NCBI RefSeq assembly: GCF_002575655.3
Contig: NC_053039.3
Coordinates: 220,243,622 to 220,307,621, forward strand
Source: Aegilops tauschii subsp. strangulata
Taxonomy: Eukaryota; Streptophyta; Magnoliopsida; Poales; Poaceae
Length of the DNA: 64,000 bases
Direction of reading: 5' to 3'
Position 1 is the first letter of the stretch, and the number at the start of each line of letters is the position of its first letter. The notes under the pieces are model-generated. The model saw only the letters and a program-made list of their open reading frames with translations, was not told where the DNA came from and did no database searches. Shown piece by piece: positions 21,876 through 33,893 of the stretch. The position numbers and the translations under genes were made by a program.

Positions 21876-24800
21876 CTAGACAAGCTCTGAACGTGCCAGG
21901 CGATCCTGTTGCAGGTTACTCCGGACTCGCTTGAAGGTGTCCATGGGCTTTATCGCCGAATTGGCGGTTTGCCTTAAAAGGCTGCTTTGTGCCTCAGCTG
22001 CGAGGGCCGCAGTGTGCTCCTCCGTGCGGAGCGAGCGTTCTGTGTTTCCATTGACTGTTATAACCCCACAAGGTCCTGGCATTTTGAGTTTGAGGTATGC
22101 ATAATGCGGTACCGCATTGAATCTGGCAAATGCGGTTCGCCTGAGCAGTGCGTGATAGCCACTGCGGAACGGGACGATATCGAAGATTAACTCCTCGCTT
22201 CGGAAGTTGTCCGGAGATCCGAAGACCACTTCCAGTGTGATTGAGCCCGTGCAATGGGCCTCTACACCTGGGATGACACCTTTAAAGGTGGTTTTAGTGG
22301 GTTTGATCCTCGAGGGGTCTATACCCATTTTGCGCACTGTATCCTGATAGAGCAGGTTCAGGCTGCTGCCGCCGTCCATAAGGACTCGGGTGAGGTGAAA
22401 TCCGTCGATGATGGGGTCAAGGACCAATGCGGCAGATCCGCCATGACGGATACTAGTGGGGTGGTCCCTGCGATCGAAGGTGATCGGACAAGAGGACCAT
22501 GGGTTGAACTTTGGGGCGACTGGCTCCATCGGTCCCTTAGTGCACGTTTCCGTTCCCTCTTGGGAATGTGGGTTGCGTATATCATGTTCACCGTTTTCAC
22601 TTGTGGAGGGAACCTCTTCTGTCCTCCTGTGTTCGGTGACCGGGGCTCCTCCTCATCGTCGCTATGCAGCCCCTTGTCCCTGTTTTCGGCATTCAACTTG
22701 CCGGCCTGCTTGAACACCCAGCATTCTCTGTTGGTGTGATTGGCTGGCTTATCGGGGGTGCCGTGAATTTGACACGAGCGATCGAGTATGCGGTCCAAAC
22801 TAGACGGGCCCAGATTGCTTCTTTTGAACGGCTTCTTCCGTTGACCGGATTTAGAGCCGTTGAATCCAGCATTGACTGCCGTGTCCTCGGCGTTGTCGCC
22901 GTTGTTGCGGCGCTTGTGTCTGTTACGATGCGGTTTGCCGTTAGTATCGTTTGTATCTGAAGTGCCATGACTTCTTGATGTGTTATTGCTGCGAGCCAGC
23001 CAGCTGTCTTCGCCCGCGCAAAAGCGGGTCATGAGCGTCGTGAGGGCTGCCATAGACTTCGGCTTCTCCTGGCCGAGGTGCCGGGCGAGCCACTCGTCAC
23101 GGATGTTATGCTTAAATGCCGCTAAGGCCTCTGCATCCGGACAGTTGAGAATTTGGGTTTTCTTAGTTAGGAACCGGGTCCAGAATTGCTTGGCCGATTC
23201 CCCTGGCTGCTGAGTTATATGGCTCAAGTCATCAGCATCCGGTGGTCGCACATAAGTGCCCTGGAAGTTGTCAAGGAATGCATCTTCCAAATCCTCCCAA
23301 CTGCCAACGGAGTCTACTGGCAAGCTATTCAGCCAATGTCGAGCTGGTCCTTTGAGTTTTAGTGGGAGGTACTTGATGGCATGTAGATCATCACCGCGAG
23401 CCATGTGGATGTGGAGGAGGAAATCCTCGATCCATACCGCGGGATCTGTTGTACCATCATATGATTCAATATTTGCGGGTTTAAAACCTTCTGGGAATTC
23501 GTGATCCATTACTTCATCAGTGAAGCATAGGGGGTGTGCGGCGCCTCTGTGCCGGGCTATATCATATGATGAAGTAATGGATCATATGAGTCTTGTCTGC
23601 TGTATTCAGCCCAGCCGGATTTTCTTTTAGTGTATCCGGCGTGACGGTCATCGTCACGCGTTGGTGCGCGCCCCCGTGATCCGTAGATCGATCTTGCATG
23701 TTTTGCCTTGTTTTCCAATACATCTCGCAGGTCCCGCGTGTTGCCCCGGGCCTTGGTATTTTTATTTGATTGGCGGCGGGGTGCGGGCTGGACTTCGGGC
23801 TGAAATGCCTCTCTGTCTCGGCCACGAGGTGGCCGATCAGCCGCATCATACGCTGGTGATGTAGGTTTCAATGCTTCCTCCTCGAGGTGAGGTGGCAACC
23901 TGCGCTTTGGATAACTCTTGGTTGGGTGCCCGAGTTCGTATTCCTCGGCTGCCAGGACTTCGGTCCATCTATCTGCTAGCAGATCTTGATCAGCTCGAAG
24001 CTGTTGTTGCTTTTTCTTCAGGCTGTTTGCTGTGGCTATAAGCCGGCGCTTGAAGCGTTCCTGCTCGACGGGATCCTCAGGCACGACAAATTCTTCGTCG
24101 CCGAGGCTCACTTCGTCTTCGGAGAGAGGCATGTAATTGTCATCCTCTGATTCTCTGTTTGCTGCCTGTTGCGCAGGGCTAGCTTGTTCATCCTCCCGCT
24201 CGAGGTCTGGCTGGAGGGGATTATCGTCGTCTTTGGCACTATCCGGAGCGTTATTGTCTCTTGTGCCGGTATCGCTGCTTTTGCTATGGCGAGACTTAGA
24301 GCGGCGCCGCTGACATCGGTGCTTGGGTTTCTTCTTGGAGGGATTATCCTCCGTTGTCTTGTCGCCATCCCCTTCTTTGGGGGTGTCCACCATGTATATG
24401 TCATATGATGAGGTGGCCGTCCAGCGCCCTATGGGCGGTGGTTCTTGTTCGTCTCCTGCATCGTCGTCCATACCGTCGATGTCTTTGGAGCCGAAGTCGA
24501 GCATGTCAGTTAAATCGTCGACAGTGGCTACTAAGTGGGTGGTGGGTGGGGCGCGAATTTCTTTGTTGTCCGCATCCCATTCTAGCCGGACATAGTTCGG
24601 CCAAGGGTCTCCCGACAGGGAGAGAGACTTCAACGAGTTTAGTACGTCGCCAAAAGGCGAGTGTTGAAAGATATCCGCGGAGGTAAACTCCATGATCGGT
24701 GCCCAATCGGATTTGATGGGCACGGACACAAGCGGCTCGGAGTCCGTGGCCGGGGACGAATCCAACGGTTCGGCAACACGGGTCTTGTAGGAGGTGAGGT

Positions 24801-25206
24801 CAGTTTTCGGCGCTATCGCCACTGAGTGTGCGGCCTCCGTGGCGGGGTCCGTCCACCCGTCCACAGATGGCACAATTTGTTCCGGATTGAGGGCCAGAGT
24901 AGTTGCAGGTGTGATCTCCCGAACACAGTCCGACGGCAGAGCTAAATCATGCTCGTCGTGATTGTGTGGCGCACCTGACATGGGCTCGAATCCGTCGAAG
25001 ATCAAGTCTCCGCGGATGTCGGCAGTATAGTTCAAGTTTCCAAACCTGACCTGATGGCCAGGGGCGTAGCTATCGATCTGCTCCAGATGGCCAAGCGAGT
25101 TAGCCCGCAGTACGAAGCCGCCGAATACGAAGATCTGTCCGGGGAGGAAAACCTCACCCTGGATCGCATCGTTGCCATCAAGTTGTCCGATGATCGAAGG
25201 AGCCAT
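21876..25206 (-). pseudogene. gag-protease of element C
   Basis: Minus-strand frame from ATG 25206. The N-terminal half (to about 23,600) is acidic and Ser/Asp-rich with a basic patch (KKKPKHRCQRRRSKSRHS) and a short coiled coil (FKRRLIATANSLKKKQQQL). The gag core follows (AVWIEDFLLHIHMARGDD, LKGPARHWLNSLP, FCAGEDSWLAR). Then comes an aspartic protease domain with VLMDGGSSLNLL (catalytic Asp codon 22376-22374) and a second motif reading LLRRTAFARF where D has LLGRT, so Gly is replaced by Arg. Breaks: a 20-nt insertion near 23,565 shifts the frame, and a 7-nt deletion near 22,532 relative to D shifts it again. No reverse transcriptase follows. In a working copy the product would be the particle protein and its protease. 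Confidence 0.85.
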
Positions 25207-25253
25207 CAAGCCTTACGGTGACGGCACAGTGGAACTCTCAATGAAAGCACCAA

Positions 25254-25723
25254 TGTCGGTGTCAAAACCGGCGGATCTCGGGTAGGGCCCCCCGAACTAT
25301 GCATCTAAGGCGGATGGTAACAGGAGGCGGGGGACACAATGTTTACCTAGGTTCGGGCCCTCTCGATGGAGGTAATACCCTACTTCCTACTTGATTGATC
25401 TTGATGATATGAGTATTACAAGAGTTGATCTACCACGAGATCGTAGAGGCTAAACCCTAGAAGCTAGCCTATGGTATGATTGTTGTTGTCCTACGGACTA
25501 AACCCTCCGGTTTATATAGACATCGAAGGGGGCTAGGGTTACACAGAGTCGGTTACAAGGGATGAGATCTACATATCCGTATTGCCAAGCTTGCCTTCCA
25601 CACCAAGGAGAGTCCCATCCAGACACGGGACGAGGTCTTCAATCTTGTATCTTCATAGCCCAATAGTCCGGCCAACGGATATAGTCCGGCTGTCCGAGGA
25701 CCCCCTAATCCAGGACTCCCTCA
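25254..25723 (-). repeat. 5' LTR of element C
   Basis: 470 bp, TGTCGGTGTCAAAACC...GGACTCCCTCA in window orientation. Directly inside it the minus strand reads TTGGTGCTTTCATTG, then the leader and gag ATG at 25206. Its outer edge at 25723 joins D's gag sequence. Confidence 0.9.
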
Positions 25724-28700
25724 GCCGCCGCTCTTCATTCACATGAAGGAGGCCCGTCGGATACACCATCAGATTCCGCTCAGGGGTCGACCCTCATGCC
25801 CACCCTGGCCTTAGAGTCGAGGCGGACCACTCTGTCCGAAGACGGGAAGGTGAACCCCGCCGGACTATCTACCATCAAGGAGCTTCCATCCGGAGACCCA
25901 GATGCGATCACATCACTGGAAGACCCGGACTCAAACGGGAGTCTCCCTATCATCGGGAGGCCAGATTCGCCTTTGGACGTCAACTCCAAACTCTCGAGGT
26001 CTACGTCTATCGGGCTCGGTCGAGTGGTTATCACCAAACCCAGCTCCGCAGTTCCTCTGACGCACGTCCAGCCTTCGTTCCTAAATGAGACATTGGACCT
26101 AATGTGATCTCTCGCCATCACGGAAGTATCACCTCCAAACTACTCCAAGCTTGAGCTGAGGGCGGAGAGAAGGGAATTTTACATCCCACCCACCACCCAC
26201 TTAATAGCCACTGTCGAGGATTTAACCGACATGCTAGACTACACCTCCGAAGACATCGACGACCTGGACGACGATGCCGCGGCCGAACCAGGTCAAAACC
26301 CACCTATCACTGGGCGCTGGAAGGCCACCTCAACTTACGATGTATACATGGTGGATACGCCCGAGAAGAAGGACGACGATGGCACTCTAGACCCAGATGA
26401 GGATAAGCCCGTCGATAAACCACCAAAATGCCGACGTTAGCGGCGCCACTCACGATCGCGTCGGGCAAGGGAAAGCAACACCGGCACTGGAGATAATGAC
26501 ACTCCGGACAATGCCGAAGACTCCGACCACCCCATCGAGCCTGCGTTCGAGTAGGATGAAAGGGAAGAGGTACAAGTCAACCCCGACGAACTTATCGATC
26601 ATGAGGATTCGGAAGATAGTAACTATCTACCGGCCTCCGAAGAGGATATTAGCCTCGGTAACGAAGATTTCATCATGCCAGAGGAACCGCTTGAACAAGA
26701 GCGCTTCAAGCGACAGCTCATCGCCACTGCGAGGAGCCTGAAAAAGAAACAACAGCAGCTCCAAGCCGAACAGGATACGCTCAAGACAGATGGACCCAGG
26801 TCCTGGCCGCCGAAGAAGGATATGTCTTTGAGCGCCAAACAAAAATTGACCCCAAACACAGGCTGCTGCCACAATTCGATGATGAGGCCCTTGAGCCAAT
26901 ACCGTCAAAATACAATCATGCTGATCAACCGGACCGACCACCACGTGGACGGGACAAAGCGGCTAACTATGCCAAATACCAGCCCGCGCCCCCTCGCCGT
27001 AGAGGCAAGGAGACAGCGGCTCCGGGCTACACGCACGACTTACGTCAGGACCTGGATAATAGAGCCGGCCAGACAAGATCAATCTATGGATCAAGAGGAC
27101 GCGCTCCAGCGCGAGATGACGGCCATCAGGCCTGGCACGACAGACATAACCAAACCCAGGGTCAGCCCCGAACACAGATGTCATCCGAGCTCCGTCGCGA
27201 TGTCGTCCAGTATAGAGGTGCCGCACACCCCATGTGCTTTACCGATGAGGTAACACAGCATTAGTTTCCAGAAGGGTTTAAACCCGTGAACATCGAGCCT
27301 TACGACGGCACGACAGATCCCGCTGTATGGATTGAAGATTTTCTTCTCCACATTCACATGGCTCGTGGAGATGATCTCCACACCATCAAATACCTCCCCC
27401 TAAAGCTAAAAGGACCAGCACGACACTGGTTGAATAGCCTCCCAGGGAATTCCATTGGAAGTTGGGAGGACTTGGAGGATGCTTTTTGAGGCAACTTTCA
27501 GGGCACTTATGTCTGGCCACCGGACGCTAATGACCTGAGTCACATAGTCCAGCAACCCGGAGAGTCAGCCCACAAACTATGGACTCGGTTCTTAATTAAA
27601 AAGAACCGAATTGTTGACTGTCCGGACGCCGAAGCCTCAGCGGCATTTAAACACAGCGTTCGCGACGAATGGCTCACCCGACACCCCGGTCAGGAAAAGC
27701 CGAAGACTATGGCAGCTCTCACTGCACTTATGACCCGCTTCTGTGCGGGCGAAGATAGCTGGTTGGCTCGTAGAAGCAACAGTACCAGCGACCCTGGCAC
27801 TGCTGAGGCCAGGGATGGCAATGGAAGGCCACGACGCAGCAAAAATAACCGCCGAAACAACAATGAAGAAACCGAGGATACGTCAGCTAACGCCGGATTC
27901 AGCGGCTCTAAACCCGCTCAGCGGAAGAAGCCGTTTAAAGGAAATAGAGACGGCCCATCCAACTTGGATAAAATGCTGGATAGGCCCTGTCAGATTCATG
28001 GCACCCCTGAAAAGCCTGCCAACCACACCAACAGAAACTGCTGGGTTTTTAAACAGTCCGGTAAATTAAATACCGAACATAAGGGGAAAGGACCTAAAAG
28101 CGAGGACGATGATAAACCCCGCCCTCCGAACACCAAGGGACAGAAGAAGTTTCCCCCCGAGGTGAAAACAATGAAAGTGATATATGTCACACACATCCCC
28201 AAGAGGGAGCGCAAGCGCACACTAAGGGGCGTCTACGCTGTAGAGCATGTCGCCCCAAAATTCAACCCATGGTCGGCTTGTCTGATCACCTTCGATCGCA
28301 GGGACCACCCAACCAGTATCCGTCACGGAGGTTCAGTGGCCCTGGTACTCGATCACATCATTGACGGATACCATCTCACTAGAGTCCTTATGAACGGCGA
28401 CATCAGTCTTAACTTGATTTATCATGATACTGTCCGTAAGATGGGTATTGACCCATCAAGAATCAAGCCTAGTAACACCACCTTTAAAGGAGTGATACCC
28501 GGCGTGGAGGCCCGCTGCACGAGCTCCTTAACACTGGAAGCAGTATTCGGCTCTCCAGATAACTTTTGAAGTGAAGAATTGATCTTTGATATCGTCCCTT
28601 TCCGTAGTGGTTATCACATGCTGCTTGGACGAACTGCTTTCGCCCGCTTTAATGCAGTCCCACAATATGCTTATTTGAAGCTCAAAATGCCCGGACCGTG

Positions 28701-28893
28701 CGGCGTCATCACAATAAATGGAAATATGGAGCGCTCCCTCCGTACTGAGGAGCACACCGCGGCCCTAGCAGCCGAGGTACAGAGTGGCCTCATTAAGCCG
28801 AATAGCTCATCGGTCATCAAGACCCATGACATCACTAAGCGAGTCCGATCCACATTACAACACGACAGCTCGGCAGATCCGGAGCTTGAATAG
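25724..28893 (+). pseudogene. gag-protease of element D (5' truncated, decayed)
   Basis: Starts within the acidic N-terminal half, because C is inserted here and the upstream part is gone. It aligns with C's gag: acidic region and coiled coil (FKRQLIATARSLKKKQQQL, about 26,700), gag core (AVWIEDFLLHIHMARGDD, about 27,330) and protease. Stops: TGA 26105-26107, TAG 26438-26440, TAG 26552-26554, TGA 27487-27489 and TGA 28567-28569. The last is CGA in C. There is a frame change between about 26,810 and 27,280. The protease active-site aspartate is AAC (28393-28395), giving Asn in LMNGDISLNL where C has LMDGGSSLNL. Ends at 28893. Confidence 0.8.
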
Positions 28894-30136
28894 CAGCTCA
28901 GCCTCCGCCGATCGCCCCATAAGGTTGCGGCATACGTACCGCGCGTGCATAATTACGCACTTAAAATACCTTGGACAGTGCCGGAGGCATACTGCGGAAA
29001 AGGTCTATACTACGGCTTGACCCTATTCGGACCTTCACATTTTTTCTCTTTTTCTTTTTGTTCATTAAAAACCTACCTACTCTACGGTTGTACAGGGACT
29101 CCTTTCCAGGTTCCCCTTTCTTATAGACGACCATCGACTCCTCTCAAAGGATTTCTAACCAAGGCGAAATGGCGCAGACGTGCAGCAGGGCATCATTAGG
29201 ATCTTCAAGCCACTATTTTCTCAAAAAAGCCCTGTATAAACCTTTCCCTTGTGTAAACTTTCGGCATGTAAAATGTCCTTGGCCTTCGGGCATTATCTGT
29301 GATAACACGTCTCGACGTATCAATCAGGGCATAAAGGAAGCAGTTGATCACCACTTTTGTTTGGTACTCATCTATTTTATATTGCCATCTGTATTCCTTC
29401 CTTACTTCAGATTGCCACACGTGCTTTAGTCCGGCCTTGCCACCGGGGGCTATATTCGGCTCCACACATTTTTTAAGTCCGAACACCTATAGGGTACTCT
29501 TCGGCGTCCCGGATATTGCATTATATGCATCGGCTCCGAGTCATATCTTTGGTCTACAGTTGGGTTGCCCGGCTCTTGTGCTTACCACCTTACATTCCGC
29601 TCGTTCGGCTAAGGTAGTAAAGGGAGGACTACTGCGATTGTACTTCTGGTTCGTCTGGTCAAGTACCTCAGTAGAGAAAGCCGAAAACTGACTGTCATGA
29701 TAAGCGAGAGCTGGTCGGAGATTCGATGACTTACTACAAATCGTTAGCGATTCACTCCATTTTATACGAGGGGCTGGTCTTCGTCCAGCCGCGTGGAAAG
29801 GGCACCATAGTCCGGATAGCCGCACATGCACAAGGGGCTAGTACTTAGCCCCACAGTCAAACTCCTATGGCTAAGTAAAAGTAATAAATCCGTGTAGTCT
29901 GATTGCCTGGTTCACCTCGTGGACACCTCCTTTACGGACCCAGACGTTGGATAAAGTGTGGTCACGCGTTACAACGAACACCCCCGTAGCATCTACGTGG
30001 GGCTGAAGCCGACGACTAGCAACTTTTATAAGTACAAAGGCCGCACAGGAGGAAAAATCACTGGAAGCAAAAGGCGCAACACATAGATATATTACAAGCA
30101 TGGGTTCATAACATAGTTTTTACAACCCGAATACAT
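28894..30136. other. Spacer between converging gag and antisense gene in D
   Basis: 1,243 bp, no supported gene. Counterpart of 20680-21875 in C. Confidence 0.6.
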
Positions 30137-33100
30137 CTATTCAAATATGACGTCCTTAGAACATTGGCCCTCTATTATTCGGGCTCCTTCCAGGATGCCG
30201 TCGAAGTATCTCTCCGGCTTCCGATGATCTTTGCCTTCGGGCGGGCCTGCGGTCACCACGTCGGTGGTCCATCTTTGCCCATTGCATCTTGATGTGGGCG
30301 AAGGCCATCCGGGCACCTTCTATGTAGGCCGAACGCTTCACAGCATCAATCCGAGGCAACGTGTCGACGAGCCGCTTCACCAAACCAAAGTAGCTACTGG
30401 GAATTGGTTCGGCCGACCAAAGCCTGACTATTAGATCCTTCATGGCCAAACCAACCACCCTGTGCAGCTCCATCAGCTGCTTCAGCTGGTCATTCAGGGG
30501 CGTCGGGTGCTCCGATGCAAGAAACTACGACCAGAACAGCTTCTCGGTCGAGTTCCCCTCCTGGGCTTGGAAGAACTGTGCGGCATCGGCGGCACTGCTT
30601 GGAAGATCCGCAAACGCGTCTGGAGAACTCCACACTCGAGTGAGCAAAGCATATCTTTGACCTCCAAAAATACTCTGCAAAAGAAAGGCCTTACCAGCCG
30701 CTATCTGCTTCACCTGACGGATCTCTTCGCGAGCACTCCGGGACTCGACCCACGCCTCTTTAGCCTCCTGGAGGGATTTGGCGAGTTCGGACGATTGGGC
30801 CGAAGTCTTCTCCTCCAAAGCTTCGCATTTGCTGATGGCATCCTTTAGCTCCTGCTTGACTTCGGCCACCCGAGCTTCGTGTTGGCGGTGGGCGGCCTGC
30901 TCGGTCTTCAGTTCTACAGCCGCTTTGTCAGTGGCTGCCTTGTTTGCCTTCGCCTCTTTCTGGGCTTGGGCAAGGGCGCCTTGGAGGGTCTCGACCTCGG
31001 CTGCACCAACTATGCTCATAATCAAAGCATTAAATGAGTTAATCTCTAAACATATATATCACTTTTGACATTCATGTAATTTTTTTAAACATTTACCTTG
31101 CGTTTCATCGAACCGCTTGCTAATGCGGTCGATTTCTTCATCGGCCACCCAAATCTTCCGATTGAGTTGGGAAACTTCGGCGGCTTGGGCGGCCGCCGCC
31201 AAAAGGGAAGCCTATTGCAACAACACAGCATGTTACTCTCCCGAATACTATGTGGATCCTCTATCCGGTTTCTTTGAAACCGGACAGAGCCTCATGGGCT
31301 ACGGTCTGTACATAGGTATATTCCTCTATATGATAAGTTTTTTGAACATTATGTCGCATACCTCAAAGCCTGTCAGTAGGCTGTGGAAGGCTTCGTTCAG
31401 TCCGCTCTTAGCAGATTGAACCTTCTCCACTACCGCACCCATCAGGGTGCGGTTCTCCTCCACGATGGAAGCACATTGTAGTGCTTCCTCCGGAGCGTTG
31501 GGTGCCTCTGGATTAGTGGAGGCCGCCGATGGAGCTGATGCTCCTCCCCCCTCTTTCAAAGGGGCTTGCTTATCCGATCCTGGAGCCGCATTGGTCTTCG
31601 GAATGGTGTTCGGCTGGGGGCCGTATTGTTGGGGCTCCCCGTCGTCGATGGTCATATGGGTCGCCTCCCCTAGCTCTTCGGCGACCAAGGTATTAACCTC
31701 GGGCGCCTTCTCGACAGCCTTGCTCACCCCCCCTCGGTTAGGAGAGGTCCTTCGGGACGACACCTCGGTGTCCTCCATGGTGATAGGTGAGGGGGCTCGT
31801 GGCGGCGTCTCGCTCTTTGCCATCTTGGGCGGCAAAGAGTTCCCCTCCAATAACGGAGTGTGCGGGAGCTCGCGGGGAGGGCTGAAAGGCACATAGCAAT
31901 ATAACTTATATAATGGAAAGGGTAAGACCGAATATAAACAATAAGTATCTGAATACTTACGATTCGGCCAGGGGCTTCGCCCTTGGAGGCTTTTTGCGGA
32001 CCAGTTCGGACTCTGAGTCTGAACTATCCTGGAGGATCACTTCCCCTGTCTTGGGCGCCTCCCCCTCCGGGTCTTCGGAGGCCGCCCTCTTCTTATTCCT
32101 CCTCTTATGGGGGGAGTCACTTTCCACCTCCTCCGCCTCTTCTTCCTCGTTTTCCTCGTGGGAGGAGAGGGCTTCGGTCTCTCCGGACACTACGTCCAAA
32201 GGACCTTTGTGGCGGGGGATGCTCTTGGCCTCCTTGCCCTTCTTCTTCTTGGCCTTCTTCTCCGGCGCCTGATACGGCGCCGGGACCAACATCTCTGTTA
32301 GCTGGGGGTGTGGCCGGGTTCTTGGGTAGTGGTGCCGGACAGTTGATCCGCCCTGGCTTCGTCGTCCAGCCCTGTACGGAAAATGCGCATTATAAACCTT
32401 GTTATATCCCATGTATTAACCGGATGAATCTTCGGACGGATTATGCTCACCGCTGAGGACGGATTCTTGATGTCAAGTCCGATGTCCTCGGTCTTCTGCG
32501 GCCAGTTTTTCTGGGCCTTGAAGAGTTACTTCCATATATCTTTGTGCATAGTGTCGAAGAAGCGTTCAAGGTCCGGGGCCCCTCCGGATTGAACCCCCAC
32601 ATGGGGGAGGCCCGGAGTTGACATGGGAGGGTGCGGCGGACGAGCATCACCTGAATCACGTTTGTGAGACCGATGTTTTCGCCCAGCACGCTGGAGATGC
32701 GTTTGTGCAGCATCTGCACTTCCGGTTTAGACCCCCAATCAAGGCCCTTGGCAGTCCATGAGGTGAGTCTCGTGGGGGGCCCGGATCTAAAATCAGGTGT
32801 GGCTGCCCAGTTGGCGTCGCGGGGTTCAGTGATGTGGAACCACTCCTGCTGCCACACCTGGACAATCTCGACGAATGCCCCTTTGGGCCAAACGGCGTTG
32901 GGAAGCTTGCTTACCATAGCCCCGCCGCAGTCCGCATGCTAACCGCCAACCACCTTCGGCTTCAGATTGAAGACCTTGATCCATAGGCCGAAGTGTGGGG
33001 GGATGCGGAGAAGATCCTCACACACGACGATGAACTCCGATATGTGGAGGAAAGAATTTGGGGCTAGATCATGGAAATCTAGCCCGTAGTGGAACATGAG

Positions 33101-33338
33101 GCCCCGGACAAAGGGATGGAGGGGAAACCCTATACTTCGGAGGAAATGGGGAATGAATACGACCCTCAAAAAAAAATACGACCCTCTCGCCGGGCTCCGG
33201 AGTGGGGATGACCTGATCCTTGTCAGGGAGTCTGTGCGCGATATCCGCGGACAGATATCCCACGCTCCGGAGCTCCTTGATGTCCTTCTCGGTGACAGAG
33301 GAGGCCTCCCACTTGCCCTTGGAACCGGATCCGGCCAT
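30137..33338 (-). pseudogene. Antisense five-exon gene of element D, 'putative gypsy-type transposon' protein
   Basis: Exons (minus strand) 33338-32451, 32371-31961, 31881-31362, 31211-31097 and 31009-30137. The splice sites fall at the same protein positions and phases as in C, and exon 4 is 115 nt in both. Domain order is as in C: FPLHPFVRGLMFHYGLDFHD, Lys/Glu-rich exon 2 (KKAKKKKGKEAK), Ala/Glu coiled coil in exons 4-5, and the C-terminal CSKDVIFE. Defects: a tandem duplication of GAGGGTCGTATT plus a T run (about 33156-33185) shifts exon 1; TAG 32941-32939 and TAG 30527-30525 stand where C has CAG; TAA lies at 32529-32527; further shifts lie near 32,580 and 30,270. The two copies differ a lot in exons 2-3 and little in exons 1 and 5. 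Confidence 0.8.
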
Positions 33339-33893
33339 GGCTGGGAAGGGTGGTGGCAGTGGGAAAGATTGAAGTTTTGGGCGGTGGAGCTTAGAGAAGG
33401 GAAGGCAGGAGCAAGAAGAAGGCGTGGGAAAAAGAAGGGATCTTTATCCTCTTATAGGCAGTGAAATACCAAACGCCCCCCTCTCAAGCCTTAAAACTTG
33501 CTTGTTCCCAAAGAGATCGTGCGAAAGGCATAGTTGGATTACCCAAAACCGTATTGATGAGAATCCCGCAATGGGCTAGCACGATCTCTATTTTGACAAG
33601 ACGTGCCAATGGAGGCTGGGCCTCGAAACATGAAACAGGAGGCGTGAAATTGGTTCGAAATGTTAAAAGAGCCAAGCGTGACGCTTCACCGAAAAAGTTG
33701 TCAGTAAAAGACACTGTTTTATTTTTTGCATCTTGCCTTCGTGGCTAAGGGCTGTATTAATTATACAGAGCTGGATACAGTTCCTTTGTGCAGGGAACTA
33801 TCTTAAAATGTTCAGGAGAAGGAACCCGCCTTGCGACGCCGAAGACAATCCGCGTGCCGAACACTCATCATCGAAGACTGGTTCAGGGGCTAC
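33339..33893 (-). promoter_or_regulatory. Probable promoter and 5' UTR of the antisense gene in D
   Basis: 555 bp between ATG (33338) and the 3' LTR (33894), the same length as in C. TATAAG on the minus strand at 33456-33451, 113 bp before the ATG. The end next to the LTR reads CAGGGGCTAC on the plus strand, the element's polypurine-like tract. Confidence 0.5.

Larger units (their letters stand above)
16708..25723 (-). mobile_element. Element C: non-autonomous Ty3-type retrotransposon carrying an antisense gene
   Basis: Same family as D but in opposite orientation and inserted into D's gag. Read on the minus strand: 5' LTR (25723-25254), gag-protease (25206-21876), a 1.2-kb spacer, then a gene on the opposite strand (17617-20679), a polypurine-like CAGGGGCTAC and the 3' LTR (17061-16708, outer part lost). 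No reverse transcriptase or integrase in 9 kb. The full set of parts, repeated in D in the same order and spacing, shows that this is how the family is built and not a chance deletion. Confidence 0.85.
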
